Source: Streptomyces sedi
GTDB lineage: Bacteria > Actinomycetota > Actinomycetes > Streptomycetales > Streptomycetaceae
Direction of reading: 5' to 3'
Length of the DNA: 64,000 nt
NCBI RefSeq assembly: GCF_006335015.1
Contig: NZ_VDGT01000001.1
Coordinates: 124,001 to 188,000, forward strand
The notes beneath the pieces were generated by a model that did no database searches, had not been told where the DNA came from, and saw only the letters and a program-made list of their open reading frames with translations. The stretch's first letter is position 1. Each line of letters begins with the position of its first letter. Below, one piece after another: positions 26,833-35,348 of the stretch. The translations under genes were made by a program, and so were the position numbers.

Positions 26833-28068
26833 ATGCCCCTTCCCAGGCGCCCCAGGCCCTCCGGCCCCTTCTCCATCGGCATCGTCGGCGCCGGCCAGTT
26901 CGCCGGCTCGTTCAGCAAGCTGTTCCATCTGCACCCCGGTGTCGGCTCCGTGTACGTCACCGACCTGATCCCCGAGCGGGCCGACTCGCTCGTCGCCGAC
27001 CAGGGCCTCGCCGGCACGCTGCCGTCGTTCGAGGCGATGCTGGAGGACGACCGGATCGACGCCGTCGCGCTCTTCACCCAGCGCTGGACCCACGGGCCGC
27101 TGGCCGTGGCCGCGCTGCGGGCGGGCAAGCACGTCTACTCGGCCGTGCCGATGGCGGTCTCGGCCGAGGAGATCGCGGCCATCGTCGAGGCCGTCCAGGA
27201 GACCGGCCTCACCTACATGATGGGCGAGACCAGCCACTACAACCCGGCCACCGTCTACGCCAGGAACCGCGTCGGGGAGAACGCCTTCGGCCGGCTCTTC
27301 TACGCCGAGGGCGACTACGTCCACGACATGGACCTCGGCTTCTACTCCGCCTACCAGTACAGCGGCGGCGAGAACTGGAAGGCCACGGCCAGCTACCCGC
27401 CGCTGCTCTACCCGACCCACTCGGTCGGCGGGGTCCTCGGCGCCTGGGGCACCCACGCGGTCAGCGTCTCCGCCGTCGGGGTCCGCGACGAACGCGGGGA
27501 CGGCGTCTTCGACAAGGAGATCAGCCAGTTCGACAACGACCTCTCCAACGCGACCGCGCTCTTCGAGGTCGCCGGCGGCGGGTCGTTCCGCATCAACGAG
27601 TTCCGCCGGGTGGGCTACCCCTCCCACATCCGGGAGTCCAGGTTCCGCTTCTTCGGCACCGAGGGCAGCTTCGAGCAGCTGGCCACGTTCAGCGTATGGC
27701 AGGACAAGGAGGGCGTCCACGACATCAGCGAACTCCTGACGCCCAAGCGGACGTTGGCCGCCGACGACCCCTCACTGGAGCACGTCGACCCGGCGCTGCG
27801 CGACGCGTTCGTCTCCGGCACCGCGCCGGTCCACGACATCTCGCGACTCCCGAGCCAGTACGCCCACGTCCCCAACGGGCACGAGGGCAGCCACCACTTC
27901 CTCGCCGACGACTTCGTCAACGCCGTCAACCAGGGCACGCTCCCCTCGGTCAACGCCTGGGTCGCCGCCCGCTACACCCTCCCCGGCGTGGCCGCCCACG
28001 CCTCCGCGCTCCGCGGCGGCGAACGCGTCCCCGTCCCCGACCACGGGGACGCGCCCGAGATCGGCTGA
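26833..28068 (+). CDS. Gfo/Idh/MocA family oxidoreductase
   Basis: 411 residues. The N-terminal Rossmann domain shows IGIVGAGQFAGSF, then the AGKHVYSAVPMAVS stretch that corresponds to the family's conserved EKP-like region; here the sequence is AVPMA, so the usual lysine dyad is not obvious. The C-terminal half is the substrate-binding alpha/beta domain. Members reduce or oxidise sugars and inositols with NAD(P); substrate is unknown. The start at 26833 has GAGG nine bases upstream; a GTG at 26818 would add five residues. It stands alone, ending in a strong terminator. Confidence 0.85.
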   Translation: MPLPRRPRPSGPFSIGIVGAGQFAGSFSKLFHLHPGVGSVYVTDLIPERADSLVADQGLAGTLPSFEAMLEDDRIDAVALFTQRWTHGPLAVAALRAGKHVYSAVPMAVSAEEIAAIVEAVQETGLTYMMGETSHYNPATVYARNRVGENAFGRLFYAEGDYVHDMDLGFYSAYQYSGGENWKATASYPPLLYPTHSVGGVLGAWGTHAVSVSAVGVRDERGDGVFDKEISQFDNDLSNATALFEVAGGGSFRINEFRRVGYPSHIRESRFRFFGTEGSFEQLATFSVWQDKEGVHDISELLTPKRTLAADDPSLEHVDPALRDAFVSGTAPVHDISRLPSQYAHVPNGHEGSHHFLADDFVNAVNQGTLPSVNAWVAARYTLPGVAAHASALRGGERVPVPDHGDAPEIG

Positions 28069-28075
28069 ACGAACC

Positions 28076-28119
28076 GACGCCGCCGGGCCGTTGCTCCCCA
28101 CCCCCAGCCCGGCGGCGTC
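28076..28119. terminator. Bidirectional terminator
   Basis: A perfect 13-bp stem GACGCCGCCGGGC (28076-28088) with its complement at 28107-28119 lies between convergent genes. Confidence 0.85.
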
Positions 28120-28138
28120 GTGGCGCGGCGCACCCGTG

Positions 28139-28813
28139 TCACGGCTCAAGGAACTCGGGGGCGACCCTCGGGGGCCAGGAATTCCTGACGAGGGCTCCCG
28201 ACGCATAGGCGCGGGACACGAGCGCCGTCCTGTTGGGAACCCCGAACTCACGCAGGAGACCCGTCATGTGGTACTCCACGCCCTGGCGGCTCAGGTTGAC
28301 GAGAACGGCCAGGGACGAAGTCGACCTGCCCTCCGCGACCCCCTCCAGAATCCTGGCGTTGATGGCCGTCAGAGTCCGCGTCTCCCGAGGATCCGGCGGC
28401 GGCCGTACGTCGTCGCGCGCGCCCGGCGCCTCTCCCCGCATGACGAGCGTCATGGCGGAGACCTTCCGGGCCTCGCCGTAGACCGCCACGGCGGTCAGGG
28501 CCACGGGCCGCGCGGTTCCGCCCAGCGACGTGACCACCGCCCGCATGAAGAAGTGGTCCTGTCGCCCGTCGAGCAGCGCGAACAGCCTGCTGCGGAGGCG
28601 CCTCTGGACTCCGGGATGCACGAGGTCCATGATGCCGCGCCCGAAGACGCCCCTTCCCTCGCCGTCGAAGACACTCACGAAGGCGGCGTTCGCGTGCCGC
28701 ACCCTCAGCGCCGTGTCCAGGTGCACGACATACGTCTCCGCTTCGGCGGGCCGCGACGAGGGCTGCTCTGCCGAGCGCTCGAAGGAACCGGCGTGTGAAT
28801 CGTTGTGCCTCAT
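28139..28813 (-). CDS. PAS-LuxR transcriptional regulator (PimM type)
   Basis: 224 residues. A PAS sensor domain (about 30-125; VVHLDTALRVRHANAAFVSV, then DLVHPGVQRRLR) is joined to a LuxR helix-turn-helix (about 145-210; TLTAINARILEGVAEGRSTS, then SRQGVEYHMTGLLREFGVPN). The same two-domain design is found in PimM and related activators of polyene clusters. No antibiotic genes adjoin it, so its targets are unknown. A palindrome at 35707-35719 resembles the core of the published PimM site. Confidence 0.88.
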   Translation of the reverse strand: MRHNDSHAGSFERSAEQPSSRPAEAETYVVHLDTALRVRHANAAFVSVFDGEGRGVFGRGIMDLVHPGVQRRLRSRLFALLDGRQDHFFMRAVVTSLGGTARPVALTAVAVYGEARKVSAMTLVMRGEAPGARDDVRPPPDPRETRTLTAINARILEGVAEGRSTSSLAVLVNLSRQGVEYHMTGLLREFGVPNRTALVSRAYASGALVRNSWPPRVAPEFLEP

Positions 28814-28951
28814 GCCCGTCAGTGCGGCGGGACCGCCGGAACGTTACAGCCGGCGCGCCAGCCCGGAGGGCCGCACTGGGGAGTCCCCCAGTGATGCGCG
28901 GAGAACCCCGCGTCGCGCGCGTCTGCGGAGGAACGGCCGGGGAGCATCTCC

Positions 28952-29001
28952 CCACCGGTCTCCACCGGACTCCACCGGTCTCCACCGGTCTCCACCGGTC
29001 T
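28952..29001. repeat. Five 10-bp tandem repeats
   Basis: CCACCGGTCT is repeated five times (the second copy reads CCACCGGACT). Each contains the palindrome ACCGGT. It lies about 150 bp upstream of the PAS-LuxR start and 310 bp before the sigma factor gene. Confidence 0.9.
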
Positions 29002-29190
29002 GTCGAAACCCGAGCAGAAGGAGGGGCATCGATGCCACGCCCACGGGGGTCGCGCACGGGTGCCGTGCGCGCGGGTGGCGCGTACACGGGTGCCGTGCAC
29101 CGAAGTCGTCACCACGGCCTTCGGCATGGCCGGCCCTCCGGCGAACGCCCGAGCCCGGTGACCTTCCCGTTCCACCCCGGGCACCACTCC

Positions 29191-29244
29191 CACGACGCCC
29201 ACGACGCCCACGACGCCCACGACGCCCACGACGCCCACGACGCC
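29191..29244. repeat. Six 9-bp tandem repeats
   Basis: CACGACGCC is repeated six times without change, 67 bp upstream of the sigma factor start. If an earlier start were used it would encode Asp-Ala-His repeats, but codon character and the ribosome site favour the later start. Confidence 0.9.
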
Positions 29245-29310
29245 CACGGGACGGAATCCCCGGCGCGCCCTACGCTGTTCCCGCAACTGACGGCCGTCGA
29301 GGGGAAGACA

Positions 29311-30000
29311 GTGGCGGATGCGCGCGAACTGCCGCCGGACGGGGAAGTGGTCCAGCGCTTACGGGACGGCGACGAGGAGATGTTCGCCCTGGTGCTGGAC
29401 ACCTGGTCGAGCGGGATGCTCCGGCTGGCCACGTCGTTCGTGTCGACCAGGGCCTCGGCGGAGGAGGTCGTCCAGGAGACGTGGCTGGCGGTCATCAGGG
29501 GCCTCGGCGACTTCGAGGGGCGTTCGTCCCTGAGAACCTGGGTGTACCGGATCCTGGTCCGCACCGCGAAGGCCCGCGGCACGAAGGAGAGCACCACCAT
29601 CCCCTTCGCCAGTTTGCGACCGCGGGAGGAAGGACCAACGGTGGACCCCTCGCGCTTCCGGGACGCGGGTCACCCCGAGGCCGGGCACTGGGTCACCGGC
29701 CGGGAGCCCCGCTTCTGGCACGTACCCGAGGACCACGTGCTGCGTGGCGAGGTCCGCACGGTGATAGCCGAGGCCATCGACGCGCTGCCCTCCCGGCTCC
29801 GCACGGTACTCAGCCTTCGCGACGTCGAAGGGTACAGCTCGGAGGAGGTCTGCTCGCTGCTGGACATCTCCCCGGGGAACCAACGCGTTATTCTCCACCG
29901 CGCCAGGGCCGTGGTACGCCGCAGGCTGGAGAAATACCTGTCGAACTCCCAAGGCGCCACGGCCGGAGAGGACCATCGTGGACTGCGTTGCATTCGTTGA
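29311..30000 (+). CDS. ECF-type RNA polymerase sigma factor
   Basis: 229 residues. Sigma region 2 (ASAEEVVQETWLAVIRGLGD, then EGRSSLRTWVYRILVRTA) and region 4 (EAIDALPSRLRTVLSLRDVE, then YSSEEVCSLLDISPGNQRVI) are clear, with a linker of about 45 residues between them. GTG at 29311 follows GAGGGGAAG; the frame is open further upstream through a tandem repeat that is unlikely to be coding. Codon 17 is TTA (29359-29361), predicting bldA dependence. The zinc-finger anti-sigma gene overlaps its end by 23 bp. Confidence 0.9.
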   Translation: MADARELPPDGEVVQRLRDGDEEMFALVLDTWSSGMLRLATSFVSTRASAEEVVQETWLAVIRGLGDFEGRSSLRTWVYRILVRTAKARGTKESTTIPFASLRPREEGPTVDPSRFRDAGHPEAGHWVTGREPRFWHVPEDHVLRGEVRTVIAEAIDALPSRLRTVLSLRDVEGYSSEEVCSLLDISPGNQRVILHRARAVVRRRLEKYLSNSQGATAGEDHRGLRCIR

Positions 30001-30214
30001 ACTGGTGACGGACTTCCTTGAGGGCGCGCTCCCCGAGGACGACGAGCGACGCTTCGTCGAACACCTGGCGGAATGCCCTGGTTGCGAGCGCTATCTCGAC
30101 CAGTTCCGGCAGACGATCGCCATGACGGGCGAACTGACAACGGAACACATCGCTGCGGACGCCAGGCAGCGGCTGCTCACCTCTTTCAGGGACTGGCCGC
30201 GGCAGCAGGCGTAG
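29978..30214 (+). CDS. Zinc-finger anti-sigma factor
   Basis: 78 residues with the zf-HC2 anti-sigma signature: an N-terminal CVAFVELVTDFLEGAL helix and HLAECPGCERY carrying the His-x3-Cys-x2-Cys zinc site. There is no transmembrane segment, so it would act in the cytosol, probably holding the ECF sigma factor encoded just upstream. GTG start at 29978 lies inside the end of that gene, so translation is coupled. A redox role through zinc loss is known for some relatives but not shown here. Confidence 0.9.
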   Translation: MDCVAFVELVTDFLEGALPEDDERRFVEHLAECPGCERYLDQFRQTIAMTGELTTEHIAADARQRLLTSFRDWPRQQA

Positions 30215-30276
30215 GGCGCGCCATCTTCTGTGGTGCGTGGTGGTGCCGTTGCATTCTTCTGTGGTGCCGTGGTTGC

Positions 30277-30562
30277 GGTGTGCGGCAGCGGTGGGCGGTC
30301 TACGTGGCGGGTCGGGTGCCGGCTTTCCCTCTCGTGCGAATGACCGCCGAGGGCGGCTACGAGGGGGAGGGGTGGGGGTACGCGTGTCCCGGCTGCCGAC
30401 CGGTGAACGGTGGTGGCGGGCCGCGCCAACCGGGCGCCATGACCGCGCCGTTGTCACGGGCCGACCCGTGCCCGGGGGCACAGGTGGCGCGCACCCGGCT
30501 CCGCCGGGCCACCCACGGCGCCTCCTCCCCACGCCCCTTTCCCTCTCCCCGGGCTGAACGCC
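30277..30562. repeat. Left copy of a 286-bp inverted repeat
   Basis: This stretch is the reverse complement of 35746-36031 over the full 286 bp, with only about six differences found by eye. It encodes no recognisable protein. It contains short internal stems such as CACGGG/CCCGTG. The rest of the 430-bp gap shows a short local repeat around TTCTTCTGTGGTG (30219-30270) and no gene. Confidence 0.93.
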
Positions 30563-30644
30563 CACGAACCGCCGAACGGGGCGGGGCTTCGTGCCCGGCA
30601 AATCCCGGCGACATCCCCGACCAGCCCCGGGATACTCGGCGCCC

Positions 30645-31391
30645 ATGGATGAGGTCAAAGTCGTCGTCGCCCATTCCGAGCGCGCGACCCTGCGCGTCGG
30701 CGACGTGTTTCTGAAGGTGGACGCCGATCAGGCGCGCATCGATGTCGAGGTCGAGGCGTTGGCCCTCGTGCCGGTCCCGACTCCCCGGGTGCTGTGGCGC
30801 GAGCCGCCCGTGCTCGCGATCACCGCGGTCCCGGGAACGGCCCTCGGCCGTCTCGGCGCGCCGTCGCCCGCGTCGCCGGCGGCGTGGGCCGCCGCGGGCG
30901 CCGCCGTCCGGCGGCTGCACGAGGCGCCGTTGCCGCCGTGGACCGGCCGACGCCGCCGGGGGCCCGAGGAGTTGGCGGCGGAACTCGACGGTGAGTGCGA
31001 GTCGCTCGTGGCGAACGGCATCCTGCCCGCCGACCTCGTCACCCGCAACCGCCAGGTCGCGGAGGCCGCGATCCGGCCGTGGACACCGGCGTTCACGCAC
31101 GGCGACCTTCAGCTGGACCACGTGTTCGTCGACGGCGACGAGGTCACGGGCATCATCGACTGGTCCGAGGCGGGCCCGGGCGACGCCCTGTTCGACCTCG
31201 CCACCCTGACGCTCGGACACGAGGAGCACCTCGACGACGTCCTCGCCGGTTACGGCACCGACGTCGACGTCGACGTGATCCGCGCGTGGTGGTCGTTGCG
31301 GAGCCTGCTGGGCGTCCGCTGGCTGTTCGAGCACGGCTTCGACCCGTCCGCGCCGGGCTGTGAGGTCGACGTGCTGAGAGCCCGGATGTAG
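30645..31391 (+). CDS. Aminoglycoside phosphotransferase family protein
   Basis: 248 residues of the APH/choline kinase fold. The catalytic loop is FTHGDLQLDHVFV (HGDLxxxN-type, with His in place of the usual Asn) and the metal-binding IIDWSEAGPGD follows. It probably phosphorylates a small molecule; a resistance role is possible but not shown. ATG at 30645. It starts 82 bp inside the left inverted repeat boundary and is followed 13 bp later by another kinase-fold gene, so both may be one transcript. Confidence 0.85.
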   Translation: MDEVKVVVAHSERATLRVGDVFLKVDADQARIDVEVEALALVPVPTPRVLWREPPVLAITAVPGTALGRLGAPSPASPAAWAAAGAAVRRLHEAPLPPWTGRRRRGPEELAAELDGECESLVANGILPADLVTRNRQVAEAAIRPWTPAFTHGDLQLDHVFVDGDEVTGIIDWSEAGPGDALFDLATLTLGHEEHLDDVLAGYGTDVDVDVIRAWWSLRSLLGVRWLFEHGFDPSAPGCEVDVLRARM

Positions 31392-31404
31392 AGAAGGACC
31401 CGTC

Positions 31405-32229
31405 ATGAGTGCGGGACCCTACGAACCGACCGAGGAGATCAAGCGTCTCCTGCGTCCGCGTTCGACTCACCCGGTGACGAACCGGCGCGGTTCCTCCGTC
31501 TGGCGCGTCACCGGCGAAGACCGCCGCCGGCACGCCGTGAAACTCGGGTATGTCTCCTCCCCCACACACACCTTCACGGCGCTCGCACCGGCGAGGGAAG
31601 CGGTGATCCTGCGCCAACTGGACCGCACGGGAGTGCACTGGGGCGAGTGGGAGCACGGCACGTGGAGCGTCCAGCCCTGGCGGAAGGGCGAGAGTCTCTG
31701 GGAGCTTTGGGAGGGCTACCGAAACGGCAGCCGCGACACGGACGCGCAAACGGCCGACGCCCTCGCGTGCGCGAGGGAACTCGCCCGTCTCCACGACGCC
31801 GGTTGGGTGCACGGTGACGTGCAACCGCATCACTTCATCATCGGCGATCAACGTACCGATCTCATCGACCTCGGCCTGGCGCGCGGGGGCGACATTCCCG
31901 AAGTCCTCGACTTCCCGTTCCGCGGTTGCCTGGTCATCTACGAGAGCCCCGAGATCTCGCGCAGCGTCCTTGAGTACGGCCATGCCGTCCCGACCACGGA
32001 AAGCGACGTCTTCGGGCTGGGTGCGAGTCTCTTCATCAGCGCGACGGGGCTGCGGGCCGTGGAGTTCCCGCCCGACGCGGAACGGGAGGAGCAGCGCCGG
32101 GTGATCGCGAAGGGGCACCACCGGAAGGTCACCGTTCCGGGGCCCCTGGGGGCGGCCATCGAAGCGATGCTCAGCCCCGTTCCGGCCGACCGGCCGACAC
32201 TCGCCGAGATCTGCGACGCGTGGGAGTGA
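31405..32229 (+). CDS. Protein-kinase-like protein with atypical catalytic loop
   Basis: 274 residues. A glycine-poor N-lobe with lysine in HAVKLGYV, then WVHGDVQPHHFII as the catalytic loop and LIDLGLARG as the metal-binding DFG equivalent, and ESDVFGLGASLF in the C-lobe. The HGD instead of HRD and missing Asn recall RIO/APH-like or lanthipeptide-type kinases more than Hanks kinases. Substrate is unknown. It shares an accessory block with the upstream phosphotransferase. Confidence 0.75.
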   Translation: MSAGPYEPTEEIKRLLRPRSTHPVTNRRGSSVWRVTGEDRRRHAVKLGYVSSPTHTFTALAPAREAVILRQLDRTGVHWGEWEHGTWSVQPWRKGESLWELWEGYRNGSRDTDAQTADALACARELARLHDAGWVHGDVQPHHFIIGDQRTDLIDLGLARGGDIPEVLDFPFRGCLVIYESPEISRSVLEYGHAVPTTESDVFGLGASLFISATGLRAVEFPPDAEREEQRRVIAKGHHRKVTVPGPLGAAIEAMLSPVPADRPTLAEICDAWE

Positions 32230-32263
32230 GCGACCTGGCGTGGTCGCCGATCGGACGGAAAGC

Positions 32264-32458
32264 TCAGCGCTTGACCCGCGCGAGGAAGGCGGCCCAACTC
32301 CCAGCGGGGAACGCCACGGTGGGCCCGTCGACATCCTTGCTGTCACGCACCGGCACCATCCCCGACACCCCGTCCGCGACCTCCAGGCATTCGCCGCCGT
32401 TGGGGCCGCTGTAGCTGCTGCGACGCCACGTGGGCTCGGAGTATTCGTAGCGAGTCAT
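32264..32458 (-). CDS. DUF397 family small protein
   Basis: 64 residues with the DUF397 signature: WRRSSYSGPNGGECLEVA, VRDSKD and FPAGSWAAFLARVK. These proteins are almost always encoded just after an XRE/DUF5753 regulator in Streptomyces and modulate it. Here the start overlaps (ATGA) the last codons of a truncated XRE gene, so its partner is lost. It converges with the kinase-like gene. Confidence 0.92.
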   Translation of the reverse strand: MTRYEYSEPTWRRSSYSGPNGGECLEVADGVSGMVPVRDSKDVDGPTVAFPAGSWAAFLARVKR

Positions 32459-32533
32459 GAAGCAAAGTCCTTGAGTGCGGAGCCCAGCAGGCTCACCGAG
32501 TCGTCGGGCGAGAGCGCGACCGCCTTACTGTAA
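32455..32533 (-). pseudogene. 3' remnant of an XRE/DUF5753 regulator
   Basis: Reading leftward, about 24 in-frame codons end in ALKDFAS and a stop overlapping the DUF397 start. The tail fits the C terminus of the XRE/DUF5753 protein that normally precedes DUF397. The gene is cut at about 32533 where an IS end begins (AGACCGTGTCCTAC). The remainder of the regulator is not found on the other side of the IS fragment. Confidence 0.75.
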
Positions 32534-32865
32534 GACCGTGTCCTACGTGGTGAGTCGGCGGAGGCGTTCGCAGCAGGTGAGGGTGGCGGCGAGGCCGAGA
32601 AGGGCCAGGTAGTCACGGGGATGGCGTTCGTAGCGGGGTGAGAGGCGCCGGTAGCCGGATAACCAGGACCTCGTGCGTTCGATCACCCACCGGTGCCGGC
32701 CGAGCGTCTGGCTGGACTCAACTCCCTTACGGGCGGTCCTGCACGCGATGCGCTTGCCTCTCATCCATCTGCGCAGGCCGGGCTGGTCGTATGCCTTGTC
32801 GGCATGAACCTCGCCCGGGCGGTAGTGCCGGCCGCGTTCGGGGTCGTCTCTCGATCGCGACATCC
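32534..32865 (-). mobile_element. Truncated IS5-like insertion sequence
   Basis: The left end AGACCGTGTCCTACGTGG resembles an IS terminus. The leftward frame 32543-32863 encodes about 106 residues of a DDE transposase C terminus: HADKAYDQPGLRRWMRGK with the second catalytic Asp, RHRWVIERTRSWLSGYRRL with the catalytic Glu, and YERHPRDYLALLGLAATL. The N-terminal half with the first Asp and the other IS end are missing; the sequence passes directly into the 3' end of the MFS gene. It cannot transpose by itself. Confidence 0.88.
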
Positions 32866-32886
32866 CTCGCGGGCGCCGCCACCGGA

Positions 32887-34476
32887 TCAGCGGGGTGCGG
32901 AGTCGGAGGCGACCGTGGGACCGGTCGCTGCGGGGGCAGCCGCGGCCTTGGCGGCCTGCTTCTTCCGGCTGGGCAGGATGATCAGGGCGAACAGGCCGCC
33001 GACGAGCGTGCCGATCGCGGCGGTGGTGAAGCCGATCCGTAGGCCCTCGGTGAAGACCGGGCCGACCGCGTCCATCACCGGTCCCTGCAGCCGGGCAGGC
33101 AGTTGTTCGATGACGCTCAGATCGCCGTGTGAGAGCGCGCTCACGGTCTCCTGCCGCGCGTCGGGGGCCATGGCGATCCCGCCCACCGCGTCCGGGACGG
33201 CGCCACCCAGGTGACGGAGGAGCAAGGTGCCGCAGAGGGCCACGCCGAAGACGCTGCCGACCTGCCGGAAGGTGTTGGAGACGCCGGAGGCGGTGCCCGC
33301 TTGCTCAGGGCGTACCGAGGAGAGCAGGGCGACGGTGGCGGGCGCGCCGACCAGGGAGACGCCGGCGCCGAGCAGGGCCATCGACCACCAGTACTCGCCG
33401 AAGCCGCTTCCCGGGTCCAGCAGGCCGAGCTCGAAGAGACCCACGGCGCTGGCCACGGAGCCGATGAGAATCGGCACCTTGGGGCCGAACTTGGCGGCGA
33501 CCACACTGGCGACGTACGAGAACACCATGATCGAGACGTTCAGGGCGAGGAAGCGTACGCCGGTCTCGGTGGTGGACAGCCCGTTCACCTGCTGGAGGTA
33601 GAAGGTGAGCAGGAAGATGCTGCCGTAGAGGCCGAACAGGCCGAGGAAGTTGACCGCGCCGGCGACCACGAGCACGGGGCTGTGGAAGAGGCTCATCGGC
33701 AGCATCGGCTGCTCCTGGCGCAGCTCCCAGCCGATGAAGGCGGCCATCGCGACGGTGGCGAGGGCGAAGGCGGCGACGATCACCGAGTCGCTCCAGCCCC
33801 TGGCGCTCGCCTCGATCAGCGCGTACGCCAGGGCGGCGATGGAGACCACGAACAGGATCTGGCCGACAACGTCGGCACGCCGGCGGCCGGGGGCCTTGCT
33901 CTCGGGGAGCCTGGCGTTCAGTACGGCGAGCGCGATCAGCCCGAAGGGCAGGTTGACCCAGAAGATCGACTGCCAGCCGAAGGCGTCGACCAGCACGCCG
34001 CCGAGGACGGGGCCGGCGGCGAGGGCGAGGCCGCCGATGCCGGCCCAGATGCCGATGGCGCGGGCGCGGGCGGCGGGCTCGGGGAAGGTGGTGGACACCA
34101 GGGCCAGCGAGACCGGGATCATGACGGATCCCGCGGCACCCTGGAGCACCCTGGCGATCAGCAGGAACTCGTAGCTGGGCGACACGGCGCACAGCATGGA
34201 GGCGACGAGAAAGCCGACCAGGCCGCTGAGGAAGATGCGCTTGCGGCCGAAGATGTCGCCGAGCGTGCCCGCCGTGAGCAGCAGACAGGCGACGACGAGA
34301 GCGTAGGCGTCGATGATCCACTGCAGCTGGGTCAAGTTCGTGGACAGGTCGTGCTGGATCTCGGGGAGTGCCACGTTCACGATCGTGGAGTCGAGATAGA
34401 CCATGAAGATCCCGATGCAGATGAAGGTCAGCAGGAGACCTTTGCCTCGGGTGGCAGCTGGACTGGAGCTTGGCAT
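32887..34476 (-). CDS. MFS drug:H+ antiporter, DHA2 family (14 TMS)
   Basis: 529 residues with 14 predicted membrane segments, the length and layout of EmrB/QacA-type exporters. Visible motifs: LDSTIVNVALPEI (motif D1), GDIFGRKRIFLSG (motif A) and VLQGAAGSVMIPVSLALV, plus GPVLGGVLVDAFGWQSIFWV (motif C region). It probably exports a drug or secondary metabolite in exchange for protons. It is divergent from a TetR gene across an intergenic region with two perfect operators. No biosynthetic genes adjoin it, so it is likely a resistance cassette. Confidence 0.93.
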   Translation of the reverse strand: MPSSSPAATRGKGLLLTFICIGIFMVYLDSTIVNVALPEIQHDLSTNLTQLQWIIDAYALVVACLLLTAGTLGDIFGRKRIFLSGLVGFLVASMLCAVSPSYEFLLIARVLQGAAGSVMIPVSLALVSTTFPEPAARARAIGIWAGIGGLALAAGPVLGGVLVDAFGWQSIFWVNLPFGLIALAVLNARLPESKAPGRRRADVVGQILFVVSIAALAYALIEASARGWSDSVIVAAFALATVAMAAFIGWELRQEQPMLPMSLFHSPVLVVAGAVNFLGLFGLYGSIFLLTFYLQQVNGLSTTETGVRFLALNVSIMVFSYVASVVAAKFGPKVPILIGSVASAVGLFELGLLDPGSGFGEYWWSMALLGAGVSLVGAPATVALLSSVRPEQAGTASGVSNTFRQVGSVFGVALCGTLLLRHLGGAVPDAVGGIAMAPDARQETVSALSHGDLSVIEQLPARLQGPVMDAVGPVFTEGLRIGFTTAAIGTLVGGLFALIILPSRKKQAAKAAAAPAATGPTVASDSAPR

Positions 34477-34577
34477 GTCATCCTCAGGTTCGCGCGGGAG
34501 CGGAAGGGGGATCGCAGCTGGCCAGGGCGACGACGCGGCAGGCCCTGCCGGGACTGCGGCACCACCGAACGCTAAGG

Positions 34578-34615
34578 GACTGACCGTCAGTCAGTCAATC
34601 GACCGACGGTCGGTC
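34578..34615. promoter_or_regulatory. Paired TetR operators
   Basis: GACTGAC-C-GTCAGTC (34578-34592) and GACCGAC-G-GTCGGTC (34601-34615) are two perfect 15-bp palindromes starting 23 bp apart in the MFS/TetR divergent promoter. The spacing puts both on one face of the helix. They fit autoregulation and repression of the exporter by the adjacent TetR protein. Confidence 0.85.
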
Positions 34616-34660
34616 ATGTACTCTGGGGAACGAATGAGCCATGGAAGGAAGGCGTGCGGA

Positions 34661-35281
34661 ATGCCCCAGAGCTCGGCCCCGGCCAAGCGCAAGCGCGTCC
34701 ACAAGAGTCCGGAGGCCCGCAGGGCGGACATCCTGCGGGCCGGGCGCGAGGTGTTCAGCACCATCGGGTTCTCCGAGGCCACCATCCAGGACATCACCAC
34801 CGCTGCCGGCATGGGCAAGGGCAGCTTCTACATGCACTTCGAGACCAAGGACCACGTACTCGGGGCCATGTGGGAGGAGTACATCAACGCCTTCTACGAC
34901 ACCACCGAGGCGATCCTGGCGGAGGGCGAGGCCTGGTGGCCGACGCTGGACGAACTGCTGACCCAGCTGATCCAGCACGCGGTCAACCACGCCGAACTGC
35001 ACCGCCTGGTCTACGGGTCGGCGAACGCGAAGGCTCTGGACCTGTGCAAGGAGTCCAACGCGCGGGTGGTGAACCGCATTTGTGAGTTCGTCGTGCGCGG
35101 AGAGCGCGCCGGGGCGTTCCGCAGCCGCAATGCCGACTGGGCCTTCCGCATGATCTATTACGCGGCCGACGGACTGCTGGACGAGCTCATCGCGCAGGGC
35201 GGGACCCTCGACACCGAGGAGATCACACGCAGCGTTCTGGAACTCGCGCACCGGACTCTGGGCGCACCGGCCACCGGGTGA
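34661..35281 (+). CDS. TetR family transcriptional regulator
   Basis: 206 residues. The N-terminal helix-turn-helix is typical: RRADILRAGREVFSTIGFSE, then QDITTAAGMGKGSFYMHFET; the rest is a helical ligand-binding domain. It should repress the divergent MFS exporter until an exported drug binds. ATG at 34661 is chosen because GGAAGGAAGG ends eight bases before it; ATGs at 34634 and 34616 are possible but lack good spacing or overlap the operator. Confidence 0.93.
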   Translation: MPQSSAPAKRKRVHKSPEARRADILRAGREVFSTIGFSEATIQDITTAAGMGKGSFYMHFETKDHVLGAMWEEYINAFYDTTEAILAEGEAWWPTLDELLTQLIQHAVNHAELHRLVYGSANAKALDLCKESNARVVNRICEFVVRGERAGAFRSRNADWAFRMIYYAADGLLDELIAQGGTLDTEEITRSVLELAHRTLGAPATG

Positions 35282-35348
35282 GCGCCGTCCGCGCGAACGG
35301 AGAGCCAGGTCGCCCTCGGGAAAGCAGACTCCGTCTCGGCGGACCGAA

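Noticed and set aside
28795..29310. Longer sigma factor start
   Set aside because: It would include two tandem repeats and lacks a ribosome site; GTG 29311 has one.
30073..30714. Open frames across the inverted repeats
   Set aside because: Both strands are open because of GC content; no protein family recognised and the copies differ in frame context.
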